This document shows positions 43,969-52,172 of a stretch of 64,000 nucleotides of DNA, piece after piece. Source of the DNA: Thiohalocapsa sp963704155. Its GTDB lineage: Bacteria > Pseudomonadota > Gammaproteobacteria > Chromatiales > Chromatiaceae. The stretch covers positions 29,197 through 93,196 of the forward strand of contig CAVPHF010000011.1 of NCBI GenBank assembly GCA_963704155.1, read 5' to 3'. Made by a program: the position numbers and the translations under genes. Positions within the stretch are counted from its first letter, which is position 1. Each line of letters starts with the position of its first letter. A model generated the notes under the pieces. That model saw only the letters and a list, made by a program, of their open reading frames with translations. It ran no database searches and was not told the origin of the DNA.

Positions 43969-44598
43969 TCAGGCGTCCGGCCGCGACGACCGAACCAGCA
44001 CCGTGTTCAACCACCGCTCCTCCTCCCGCCCCGGCCGCCGGTCCGCAGTGGTCCATGTCTCCACCTCCGCGAGCGCCGGTACCGCGAACAACAGCTCCGC
44101 CAGTCCCACCTCGTCGAGATCGGTGAAGTGCCGCCCGTTGTGCTCGCGCTCGCCGTGGCCGTACTTGACCGAGGCATACAGCACGCCGCCGGGCTTCAGC
44201 GCCGCGGCCAGGCGTTGCAGCACCTCGGACAGCTCGGCCATCGGTACATGCAGCAGGCTCGCGCAGGCCCAGATCTCATCGAAGCGTGCCTGCCAATCGA
44301 AATCCTGGAAGCGCAGCACCGGCACCGCACATCCGAGCAGTCCCTCGGCCAGGGTAGCAAGCGCGGGGGAGGCGTCGAAGGCGGTCACCTTGTAGCCGAG
44401 CCGCCGGAACGCGAGCGCATCGCGTCCCGAGCCGCAGCCGGCATCAAGGATGTGACCGCCCTCGGGCACACGGGCGAGGAATCGCTCGTATGGCGGCAGC
44501 ATGTCGATGCTGTTGGTGTCGTCGAAGAACGCTTGAGCGTTTTCGTCGTAGTAGTCCGCCGCGGGCGGACGCCTGGGATGTCGGGGCGCTGGGGTCAC
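43969..44598 (-). CDS. class I SAM-dependent methyltransferase
   Basis: A 209-residue enzyme: motif I ILDAGCGSGRDALAF (about residues 50-64), acidic loop VTAFDASPALATLAE, motif IV region FDEIWACASLLHVP and post-motif LKPGGVLYASVKYG. It matches the tellurite-resistance/UbiE-like small-molecule methyltransferases with YYDENAQAFFDDT at the N-terminus. The substrate is unknown. Confidence 0.85.
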   Translation of the reverse strand: MTPAPRHPRRPPAADYYDENAQAFFDDTNSIDMLPPYERFLARVPEGGHILDAGCGSGRDALAFRRLGYKVTAFDASPALATLAEGLLGCAVPVLRFQDFDWQARFDEIWACASLLHVPMAELSEVLQRLAAALKPGGVLYASVKYGHGEREHNGRHFTDLDEVGLAELLFAVPALAEVETWTTADRRPGREEERWLNTVLVRSSRPDA

Positions 44599-45068
44599 GT
44601 TGGCTATCCGATGTGGGGAAACCGGGGACGTACCACTATAAATTCACCACCGACAGGCAGCGCCGGGCCGCGGGGTGGCGGTCCGACGAACGTGAACTGC
44701 CGTAGCCAGAGCGTCGTCCAGATGCGTTGCCTGAACCTGACCATACGTGGCACTTCAGCCCCCCGCGCATCGGCTTGAAAGGGCGACTGAAAACGCCCAC
44801 CCCAAGGTGCCGGATCAATCCGGTTTACCTAGGGGATTGCGCATACCGACTTCCGTTGGGGATCAGCGCCGGTCGATGCCGCCGGCTTTCGGTCGGCGCT
44901 GCCCCCCAAGCCCGCACCAACCACTCCAGCAACACGGAACGCAAATCCCGCTGCCCGTCCGGCGCGGCCATGATCAGGACCGCGTCAGGTTCGATTCGAC
45001 AGACCAAGCGCTTAGACCACTCGAAGGTGTCTTGATGGGCGGGAACGCCACGTCGCAGCCCTGACTGG
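44599..45068. other. gene-poor stretch with decayed coding fragments
   Basis: Nearly 470 bases. On the plus strand 44607-44705 reads SDVGKPGTYHYKFTTDRQRRAAGWRSDERELP, coding-like but without a start. On the minus strand near 44990 VCRIEPDAVLIM resembles part of a HigB/Gp49-like toxin, but the frame does not continue into the family pattern. I treat both as relics. Confidence 0.3.
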
Positions 45069-45593
45069 TCAGCAACCCGTTGCCATGGCCTGGAGTTGGC
45101 TCCAGCTCAGAAAGAGTCGGTAGTGGTGGCCCGGCAGCGGGCGGAAATCCCATCGCTGGTAAAACGTCAGCGCCTTGTCGTCGATGCAGTCGAGGATCAC
45201 GGCGATGAAGGGGAAGGCCTGACCCGCGTTGTAGCTATCCTTCAGTGCCAAGGCGAGCAGGCGACGTCCATGGCCCTGACCCTGATCGGCCTCGCGAACG
45301 CCAAGCCAGGCAAGGACGGCAGCCGGTAGATTGCGTCGCGGCAGGCGTCTGGAGAGTTCCGGCGGCAAATCGGCAAAATCGACTTGGGCGGTCGCGAGGG
45401 TATAGAACCCGGCAATGCTCCCGACCGGATCGATCAGGACCTTGGTTGCCGACAGGTGCTTTTCCTGGTTCTGCAGCGCCTTGTTCGCCAGCCAATCATC
45501 GACCTGCGCCTGGCCGCTATGGAACGCCGACCTCGGGTGATCCCGACGCAGTGGCTCGATGCGGTATCCGGGAGGCAAGCGGACGGTGCTCAT
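45069..45593 (-). CDS. GNAT-family acetyltransferase toxin (TacT-like)
   Basis: A 174-residue GNAT protein: the acetyl-CoA loop is VREADQGQGHGRRLLALAL and the C-terminal YQRWDFRPLPG is standard for toxins that acetylate the amino group of charged tRNAs and stop translation. The N-terminal EPLRRDHPRSAFHSGQAQVDDWLANKAL is also the family form. Its ATG overlaps the antitoxin stop (ATGA at 45590-45593), the usual toxin-antitoxin coupling. Confidence 0.88.
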   Translation of the reverse strand: MSTVRLPPGYRIEPLRRDHPRSAFHSGQAQVDDWLANKALQNQEKHLSATKVLIDPVGSIAGFYTLATAQVDFADLPPELSRRLPRRNLPAAVLAWLGVREADQGQGHGRRLLALALKDSYNAGQAFPFIAVILDCIDDKALTFYQRWDFRPLPGHHYRLFLSWSQLQAMATGC

Positions 45594-45859
45594 TCGCCGC
45601 GCATCAGGGCACCGAGTGCCTGCTGAGCCGGCGTGAGGGCGGCCGGCTCCTGTAGCGCTTGCCAGAATGCCTGCTGCTCCGCCGGCGTCAACGCAATGAC
45701 CTGCTCCTCCGCGGCCTGGATTTCGCGATGGGCTTGGGCGACCACGACCGAGCGAACGTAGTCGCTGACGCTAACGTGGCGCAGTTCGGCCGCTCGGGCG
45801 ATGGAGGTCTTGCTGTCCGGATCGAGACGGACCATCAGGCTGGTGGACGCGTTGGCCAT
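45590..45859 (-). CDS. DUF1778 antitoxin (TacA-like, ribbon-helix-helix)
   Basis: An 89-residue protein: TSLMVRLDPDSKTSIARAAELRHVSVSDYVRSVVV is the ribbon-helix-helix DNA-binding half, and ALTPAEQQAFWQALQEPAALTPA the toxin-neutralising half. The ATG at 45859 is used; the frame extends upstream without similarity. With the palindrome at 45908-45923 it should repress its own operon. Confidence 0.88.
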   Translation of the reverse strand: MANASTSLMVRLDPDSKTSIARAAELRHVSVSDYVRSVVVAQAHREIQAAEEQVIALTPAEQQAFWQALQEPAALTPAQQALGALMRGE

Positions 45860-45907
45860 TGATGAAGTCGCCGTGCTGAGGTTGGAGTCTGGAAAAGGTA
45901 TAGCGCT

Positions 45908-45923
45908 TTGCAGTACGTTGCAA
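45908..45923. promoter_or_regulatory. likely operator of the toxin-antitoxin operon
   Basis: TTGCA-N6-TGCAA palindrome about 50 bases before the antitoxin start. It overlaps a promoter-like pair on the minus strand (TTGCAA, 15 bases, TATACC). Confidence 0.5.
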
Positions 45924-46209
45924 GGATCGTGATTCCGATGGGTCGCGAATCTCGCGAGATTATCCGGTGCGCACAGGCCCAATATCCGGACGAAGTTTGC
46001 TTGCTTTGCGAGATGGCGAGCGCTGCGATCAGACAGATCATGTCGCATCTGGCTGGTCTAATGACGGCTCCAGTATTTGGAGCAATCAGTCGAGGTTAAG
46101 CCCATGTTACGGCCGACGTCATTCTGTTGCCAAACAGCCGGTTTGAAATTGTCGCGGCAGAAACGGCGCGCCGTCGCCTTCTGGAGGCGAGGCGAACGGC
46201 GCGCAGTGC
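45924..46209. other. intergenic stretch between toxin-antitoxin and IS21 fragment
   Basis: No supported gene. A GC-rich hairpin near 46165-46205 (GGCGCGCCGTCGCC...GGCGAACGGCGCGC) lies just past the end of the istB fragment, and may belong to the IS21 element's end. Confidence 0.3.
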
Positions 46210-46738
46210 TCAGGACTCGATGCGGTCCTTCATGCGATAGCTCTGGCCCTCGATCACGATCGTCTCGGCGTGATGCAGAAGCCGATCGAGGAGCGCCGAG
46301 GTGAGGGTGGCATCGTTGTTGAAGATCTCCGCCCAGTGCTTGAACACCCGGTTGGAGGTGATGACGGTCGCGCCGTGCTCGTAGCGCAGGCTGATGATCT
46401 GAAACAGCAGATCGGCGCCGGTCTTATCGATTGGCAGATAGCCCAGTTCGTCGAGGATGAGCAGAGCCGGCTTGCGGTAGCTGTCCAGCGCCTGTTTCAG
46501 GCGCCCGCCGCGTTGTGCGGCGGCGAGCGTGTTGATCACCTCCACGGCGGTCGCGAAGCGCACGCTGTAGCCGGCCAGGCAGGCGGCATAGCCGAGCGCG
46601 GTGGCCAGATGGGTCTTACCGAGGCCGACCGTGCCGAGCAAGATCACATTGTGCTTGTCGGCGATGAACTGCAGACGGAAGAGGTTTTGCACCTGCAGGC
46701 GATTGATCGACTTTGGCCAGCTCCACTGAAACGTGTGG
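46210..46738 (-). pseudogene. istB: IS21 helper ATPase IstB, C-terminal fragment
   Basis: On the minus strand WSWPKSINRLQVQNL leads into Walker A LLGTVGLGKTHLATALGYAA, then ALLILDELGYLPIDKTGADLLFQIISLRYEHGATVITSN and the C-terminal HHAETIVIEGQSYRMKD, all typical of IstB. The N-terminal 70 or so residues are cut off exactly at the left inverted repeat of the next element (46739). The open frame that continues to 47610 is accidental. Confidence 0.85.
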
Positions 46739-46878
46739 TTCCGGCAACCGTGCGTGGCCATCGACGTCTTATCCGTGAAGATCAACGATAGGGGAGCCAT
46801 CAGCCGATAAGGCAGGCTGATGACCCCACAACTGATTTCTGCGGGACACGAGGGAACGGATCGGGTACAACCTCGCGC

Positions 46879-47755
46879 ATGGAAGCGACACCGACCAACA
46901 AACGCTACAGCGGACGGGTGTTCGACGCCGCGGCGCTCGAGCAAGTGCGCGGCATCCTGCGGGCGCATGCCGGGGCCAGCCGCCAGCAATTGAGCTACCG
47001 GGTGTGCGAGGCGCTCGACTGGCGCAAGGCCGACGGCAGCTTGAAGGACATGAGCTGCCGGGTGGCGCTGCTGCGGCTGTATCGCGAAGGGCTGATCGAG
47101 CTGCCGGCGCCGCGACGGCACTTCGAGCCGCTGCGCTCCTATGCCCGGCGCACGCCGCAGGGCGAGCCCGGCGCACGGATCGAAGCACCGTTGAGCGCGC
47201 TGGGGACGGTGCGCCTGGAGCCGGTCGAGCGTGCTGGCAGCGCGTTGTGGAACGAACTCATCGACCGTTACCACTACCTCGGCTACAAGCCGCTGCCGGG
47301 GGCGCAGCTGCGCTACTTCGCCTACGCCGGCGAGCGGCTGGTGGCGGTGCTTGGCTTCGGCGCGGCGGCCTGGCAGACCGCCCCGCGTGATGAGTGGATC
47401 GGCTGGAGCAGCGAACAGCGCCAGCGCAACTTGGGCGCGGTGGTCAACAACGCCCGGTTTCTGATTCTGCCCTGGATTCGCGTGCCGCATCTGGCCAGCA
47501 AGCTGCTCGCGCTGGCGGCGCGCACGTTGCCGGCACACTGGCAGGCACGCTACGGCTATCGTGCCGCTGCTGCTGGAGACCTTCGTCGAGGCCGATCGCT
47601 TCAACGCCACCTGCTACCAGGCGGCGAACTGGGTGTACGTCGGCGAAACCCAAGGCCGCGGCAAGCTCGGCGATCACCGCCTCGGCCAGGTGCCGGTGAA
47701 GACGGTGTGGCTGTACCCGCTGGTGGCGGACTGTCGCGCACGGCTCTGCCGCTAG
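46879..47755 (+). pseudogene. DUF4338 (Druantia DruA-like) protein, one frameshift
   Basis: About 291 residues: SRQQLSYRVCEALDWRKADGSLKDMSCRVALLRL at the N-terminus, then LIDRYHYLGYKPLPGAQLRYFAYAGERLVAVLGFGAAAWQ and VVNNARFLILPWIRVPHLASKLLA, all DUF4338 marks. An extra G at 47563 shifts the frame; removing it joins GYR to PLLLETFVEADRFNATCYQAANWVYVGETQGRGK, the normal C-terminal part. DruA is a component of Druantia phage defence, but relatives of this form are common inside IS66-type elements. Confidence 0.8.
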
Positions 47756-47769
47756 CCGAGCAACCGCCC

Positions 47770-49576
47770 ATGTCGCAGTCCAGGCCCGAGCCGATCGAGG
47801 CGAGCGAGGTCGAGCGGTTGATCGCGCTGGCCGAACAGGGCCAACTCGACGCCGCCGACCAACGGCGCGTCGCGCCGTTGCTGCGCACCCTGGTGTGGTT
47901 GCAGCACACGCTGCTGGAGACCCGCATCAGTCTGGCCAAGCTCAAGCGTCTGCTGTTCGGCAAGCCCACCGAGAAGGCGTCACGCAAGCCGCCTGATGAG
48001 CCGCCCCCAGATCCGCCCCAGATCCGTCGAACGATCCGCCGAACGCTCCACCGGGCGTTGCCGTAGGCGGCGATGCTGAGGGACAGGCAGGCAAGGCCCC
48101 GACCAGCGACAGCGATGCCAAGACCACGACGGATACCAGCGCCGTCGACGCGGGCACAGCCGGCAAACCGGACAAGCCGCCGCCACCGGGTCATGGTCGT
48201 TTAGGGGTGGCGGACTATCCCGGCGCCGAGGTGCAGTTCTGTGCCCATGACGAGCTGGTTCCCGGCGCGCGTTGCCCGGCCTGCGAACGCGGTCGGCTGT
48301 ACGCCATGGCACCGTTGGTGCGCCTGCGTTTCAGCGGACAGCCGTTGGTGGCGGTGACGCGCTATGACATCGAGCGTCTGCGCTGCAGCGCCTGCGGGGC
48401 CTTGAACGCCTGCGCATCTGCCGCCTGGGGTCAGCCCCGAGCGCTATGACACCCGCCTCAAGGTGATGCTGGCACTCGCGCATTATCATTTGGGTCTGCC
48501 GTGCCTGATCCCCCATCCGGCGCATCGAAGCACTGCAACAGATGCTCGGCCTGCCATTGCCCGATGCAACCCAATGGGACCTGGTCGAGCCGGTCGCCGA
48601 CGTCGGCTACCGGGTCTACAACCACCTGCTGTGGCTCGCCGCCCAGCAGCCCTTGGTGTTTCAGGACGACACCGGCGCACGCGTGGTGTCGTTGATCAAG
48701 GACAACCAGACCGAGCCCGCGCCGGTGCGCCAGGCGATCTACACCTCGGTGCTGCGCTGCGTGGGGGAGCAGACGATCTGCCTGTTCTTCACCGGTCGCC
48801 AGCATGCCGGGGAGAATCTCGATGACCTGTTGGCGTTGCGCGATCCCGCGCTGGCACCGATGTTGTGGATGTCCGATGCGCTGGCGGCCAATACGCCCAA
48901 GCGTCGTTGCGAACGGGTGGTGGACCTGAACTGCCTGGTGCACGCGCGCCGCCAGTTCGTCGCGATCAAGGAGTTCTTCCCGAGCCAATGCGCGCACGTG
49001 CTCATGGCCATCGCCACGGTGTATCACCAGGAGGCTCAGTGCACCAAAGCCGCGCTCAGCCCGACGCAACGCCTGAGCGCTCATCAGACCCACAGCGCCC
49101 CAGTGATGGATGCGCTCAAGGGCTGGATGCAGCAGCAGTTCGCCGACAAGCAGGTCGAGCCCAACAGCCGCCTGGGCCAGGCATTGAACTACATGCTCAA
49201 GCGCTGGCAAGCGCTGACGGGGTTTCTGCGTATCCCCGGTGCGCCGCTCGATAACAATCTCGCCGAGCAGGCGCTGAAGCTCAGCGTGCGCTACCGCAAC
49301 AACAGCCTGTTCTACAAGAATCAACATGGCGCCTTTGTCGGCGACGTGCTGAGCAGCCTGATCGAGACCTGTCGGCTCAACGGGATCAATCCGATCGACT
49401 ACTTGAGCGCCTTGCTGGATAACCGCTCGGCGGTGTTTGCCCATCCCGCAGATTGGTTGCCGTGGAATTTTCAGCAGGCACTCACCGCCAGCGCGCAAGC
49501 GCCGCCGTTGCCGCCGTTAGGCCACTTGCCGCCAATCATCGGCCAGACCGGCGTCCTCGGGGTTGCCGTTCCATAA
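47770..49576 (+). pseudogene. tnpC: IS66-family transposase TnpC, several frameshifts
   Basis: The N-terminal coiled-coil part (ASEVERLIALAEQG...LRTLVWLQHTLLETRISLAKLKRLLFGKPTEK) starts at 47770. Indels near 48025 (a C run), near 48420 and near 48515 break the frame in three places. The zinc-binding part CPACERGRLY and CSACG is in the second frame, and the catalytic part from 48542 (LVFQDDTGARVVSL, WMSDALAAN, LDNNLAEQALKLSVRYRNNSLFYKN) is open to the stop. It cannot make full-length transposase as read. It lies 15 bases after the DUF4338 stop and overlaps the convergent tnpB by 60 bases. Confidence 0.85.
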
Positions 49577-49870
49577 CAGAATCTGCAGCTCGCGCGCCGA
49601 GAGCCGGTGGCTGGCCTGCGCCGAACGCGGCCACCAGTTCAGGCGCCCTTGGGAGAAGCGCTTCTGACACAGCCAGAAGCCTTGGCCGTCGTAGCACAAC
49701 AGCTTCAGGGCGCTACCCCGACGGTTGCGGAAGACGAAGATCGCCCCGGTGAAGGGGTCTTCCCGCAGCTGTTGCCGGCACAGCGCCGCCAGCCCATCGA
49801 TGCCGCGGCGGAAGTCCGCCGGTTCGATGGCGACGAAGACGCGGCTTTGCGGCGTCAGCTGCAACATCAC
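49517..49870 (-). CDS. tnpB: IS66 accessory protein TnpB
   Basis: A 117-residue protein: MLQLTPQSRVFVAIEPADFRRGIDGLAALCRQQL, then GAIFVFRNRRGSALKLLCYDGQGFWLCQKRFSQGRLNWWP, the standard IS66 Orf2 pattern. It is required with TnpA and TnpC for transposition. Intact. Its start overlaps the tnpA stop (ATGA). Confidence 0.92.
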   Translation of the reverse strand: MMLQLTPQSRVFVAIEPADFRRGIDGLAALCRQQLREDPFTGAIFVFRNRRGSALKLLCYDGQGFWLCQKRFSQGRLNWWPRSAQASHRLSARELQILLWNGNPEDAGLADDWRQVA

Positions 49871-50310
49871 CCCACCTCCATGAAGCGCTCCAGCACGGCG
49901 CGCGGTTCGATCCCGTCACCGGGCTCGATGCGCAGTCGCAGCCCGTCGGGGCGGATCAGCTCCAGGCAACCCGCAGTGAACTGCCGCCGCTGCGCTTGCA
50001 CAACCACTTCAGGCGCGAGCTCGACGAATGTTGCCGGCGCCTCGACAGGCCGCGCCCGTCGTCGGCCACTGCCGGGCAGACCGCGCCGTTTGTTCAGATC
50101 CCGACCGCTGAGGCGCAGCCGGCGCGTGACCTGCGAGAGCCCATAGTCCTCGATCAGCGCGATCGCCTCCGACCACAGCTGATCGGGAATCCGCTCCCCT
50201 TTCTTCTTGTCCCGGCGCCAATGCTCAAAATGGCCTGCGACCTCTTCCAAGGTCCATGTCTGGGGCTGGGTCGGACTCGGGGTCGACAGCGATACGGTCT
50301 CTTTACTCAT
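49867..50310 (-). CDS. tnpA: IS66 accessory protein TnpA
   Basis: A 147-residue protein with a helix-turn-helix (IPDQLWSEAIALIEDYGLSQVTRRLRLSGRDLNKRR) and a C-terminal half (FVELAPEVVVQAQRRQFTAGCLELIRPDGLRLRIEP) typical of IS66 Orf1. Intact. Its orientation is opposite to tnpC, unlike textbook IS66 elements in which all three read the same way. Confidence 0.88.
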   Translation of the reverse strand: MSKETVSLSTPSPTQPQTWTLEEVAGHFEHWRRDKKKGERIPDQLWSEAIALIEDYGLSQVTRRLRLSGRDLNKRRGLPGSGRRRARPVEAPATFVELAPEVVVQAQRRQFTAGCLELIRPDGLRLRIEPGDGIEPRAVLERFMEVG

Positions 50311-50387
50311 GGGGCCTCCGGCGGTTGATTTGCACCGGCGACATCCTATTCACCCCACGGTCAAGCGGTCACGCACGCTTGCCGGAA

Positions 50388-50665
50388 ATACACCGCTTTT
50401 CCTTCAGGGCTTGCGCCAGTTCCCTAGCCAGAGCTCGACCCCGTACGCCTCGATGTCGCGGAAGTCCTCCCCCGTCCACGCCGGACTTGCCGCCATTCGC
50501 GCGGGCCAGCCGGTAAGCGTGGGACAGCCGGTAAGCGTGGGACAGGATGTCCTCCCGGTAGAGCTTGTCGTACAGGGCGTGGAATCGGCAGGCGGGCGAT
50601 CCCTTCGCTTTTGCATGCAGTGCCTGCTGAAGCTTCTGTACTTTCATTGGAGCTTGTAGGCTCAC
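50388..50665 (-). pseudogene. ltrA: group II intron reverse transcriptase/maturase, N-terminal fragment
   Basis: KVQKLQQALHAKAKGSP, RFHALYDKLYREDILSHAYRL and RANGGKSGVDG match the N-terminus of LtrA-type maturases. An exact 18-bp tandem duplication (50510-50527 and 50528-50545) repeats SHAYRL, and a frameshift follows so that FRDIEAYGVELWL is in another frame. No reverse transcriptase active site is left. Confidence 0.7.
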
Positions 50666-51166
50666 GCCAGTCTCCTCTACCTCGCCTCTTTCAACACTAC
50701 CCTCGAACTGAGGCCCCTTCCCTCTGCCGGCATTACCCGGTTTCAGCGGTAGTACGGGCCTCCCGCCACCCCAGACGGCCCGATCTGGCCCTCGCGGGTT
50801 GCCGGTTGGCGCGCACGCCGCGCCTCCGTCTGGGGCTTCCCGTGTTGCGTCGCTCTCCCGTGTGCATGCATGCCGTCGCCACTACCCCGGCGGAACCGCT
50901 GGTTGCTTGTATCGCTCGCTTCCCCAGCGGCGGCGGTCTTCCCCGAAATTCAGGCGGGTCGGCTTCCGCATTGCCCTTTTCGAGGCCTGCTTAGCGTTCA
51001 CTACGCGTTACGGCCTGCATGCTCGCCGAGTCACTATAATGACCCTCTACACCGAAGGCTTCGGCCGCTTCGTTACCTCCACGACCGCTCCGATTGCTAC
51101 CGGCTGGAGCGATAGTTGCCGGGTGGGAATTTCACCCACTGAGAGAACGCGCCTTGCACGGCGCAC
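50388..51166 (-). mobile_element. group II intron, 5' part only
   Basis: On the minus strand the sequence begins GTGCGCC at 51166, the usual 5' end of a bacterial group II intron, and runs through about 500 bases of ribozyme domain sequence into the start of the intron-encoded protein. The 3' two-thirds is missing, cut at the right inverted repeat of the IS66-type element. Long plus-strand frames across this part are shadows. Confidence 0.65.
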
Positions 51167-51179
51167 TGAGATTTGCGGG

Positions 51180-51470
51180 CTAACGCCGAGCTGCGCCGCA
51201 AGCACTGATACAGTCGTCCATGCTTTCGAACGGCAGATTCTCGCCGCAACCGCCCCAGAGGAAGTGCCTGCAGCTATCGGTGGCATAGTCGTAATAAAAG
51301 GCCGGCTTGGCAGCGCGACAATTGCCGGTGTCGGGTCGCGCGAGACAGCTGACATGCAGCGCATCCGACGACGGTATCGCTCCGTCCGGGCTGCCGCCGC
51401 AGGCGGACAGAAGCGCGCTGAGCGCGATGACGAAAGCTTTGATGATGCTGGCGCGAGACGGGCGGACCAT
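51180..51470 (-). CDS. lipoprotein with Kunitz/BPTI protease-inhibitor domain
   Basis: A 96-residue protein. A lipoprotein signal peptide ends in LLSAC, so Cys24 would be lipidated; Gly-Gly follows, which fits outer-membrane sorting. Residues 42-91 are a Kunitz domain: six Cys at 42, 51, 67, 75, 87 and 91, spaced 9-16-8-12-4, against 9-16-8-13-4 in bovine pancreatic trypsin inhibitor, with the typical TGNCRA loop, FYYD and GGC. The P1 position is Arg52, predicting inhibition of trypsin-like proteases. GAGGAG precedes the ATG at 51470. Kunitz domains are mainly animal proteins and are rare in bacteria. Confidence 0.85.
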   Translation of the reverse strand: MVRPSRASIIKAFVIALSALLSACGGSPDGAIPSSDALHVSCLARPDTGNCRAAKPAFYYDYATDSCRHFLWGGCGENLPFESMDDCISACGAARR

Positions 51471-51584
51471 AACTCCTCTCAAAAAAGATCCTCTCAAACG
51501 AGTTCGGCTGAAATGCCTGGACAGATTAGCTGATTCATCGTCGATACGGCAGCCTCGGCCGCACTGCCAATCCGCCAGTTGGGG

Positions 51585-52121
51585 TCAAGCAGCTGTGTTG
51601 TCTGGTGATGGACCTAGGGTTCTGGCCTGGCGCCCCGGCGGGGCGTTCTTCCACCAGTTGCGATGTTGAAACTCGCTGGCGTCGCGGGCCATCGGGCGGT
51701 ACTCCCCCTGACGCAGAAAGCCCCAGCCCTTGACCCGCGGTCCGTGCAGGAACAGCGTCCAGGCCGGGCGGCCATCGCGCAGCACGACACGATGATAGTC
51801 GGTGCCGCACAATCGATTGAGCCGCCCGGCCCGCACTTGACGCCTGAGCGTTCGGGTACGACCCGAATCGGCAAAGCGAATCTCGTCGTAACCTCGGCTC
51901 AGCACCAGACTGACGGCGCGGCCCCAGGGATGATCATGCAACCCGCGGTCGGGATCGGAGTCGACGAAGCGGTGCAGGTAGGCATGCCAGCCGGCCAGGC
52001 CAAACAGATAGTAGCGCTCCAGATACGGCTCGCCGTGCTCCCCGTCGATGATGCGGCAGGGCAGTCGGTCGGTGATGCGGTAGAGCAGCGTCTCGATCAG
52101 TGACAATGGATGTTCCTGCAT
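51585..52121 (-). CDS. cupin-like conserved hypothetical protein
   Basis: A 178-residue soluble protein. RGLHDHPWGRAVSLVLSRGYDEIR gives a paired-His metal site, and RRQVRAGRLNRLCGTDYHRVVLRDGRPAWTLFLHGPRVKGWGFL gives the second half of a small double-stranded beta-helix. It resembles short cupins of unknown substrate. It lies 51 bases after the phosphorylase gene on the same strand, so it may belong to that operon. Confidence 0.65.
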   Translation of the reverse strand: MQEHPLSLIETLLYRITDRLPCRIIDGEHGEPYLERYYLFGLAGWHAYLHRFVDSDPDRGLHDHPWGRAVSLVLSRGYDEIRFADSGRTRTLRRQVRAGRLNRLCGTDYHRVVLRDGRPAWTLFLHGPRVKGWGFLRQGEYRPMARDASEFQHRNWWKNAPPGRQARTLGPSPDNTAA

Positions 52122-52172
52122 GGCGAGGCAAAGGCGAATCAGGCGAATGGAGCCAAACTGGCGTCTAGGCTC

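Larger units (their letters stand above)
46739..50387. mobile_element. IS66-type element with DUF4338 gene
   Basis: A 3.65-kb unit bounded by inverted repeats matching at 19 of 21 positions: 46739-46759 (TTCCGGCAACCGTGCGTGG...) and 50367-50387 (TTCCGGCAAGCGTGCGTGA... on the minus strand). Inside are a DUF4338 gene and tnpC on the plus strand and tnpA, tnpB on the minus strand, converging. The flanks differ (IstB fragment on the left, group II intron fragment on the right) and show no matching 8-bp target duplication. Confidence 0.75.

Noticed and set aside
44826..45007. HigB-like toxin gene on the minus strand
   Set aside because: Only a dozen residues look similar; the rest does not follow the family and no antitoxin is next to it.
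50799..51533. Plus-strand frame of 244 residues
   Set aside because: It crosses the ribozyme part of the group II intron and the Kunitz gene on the other strand; its sequence is typical of a spurious frame in intron RNA.
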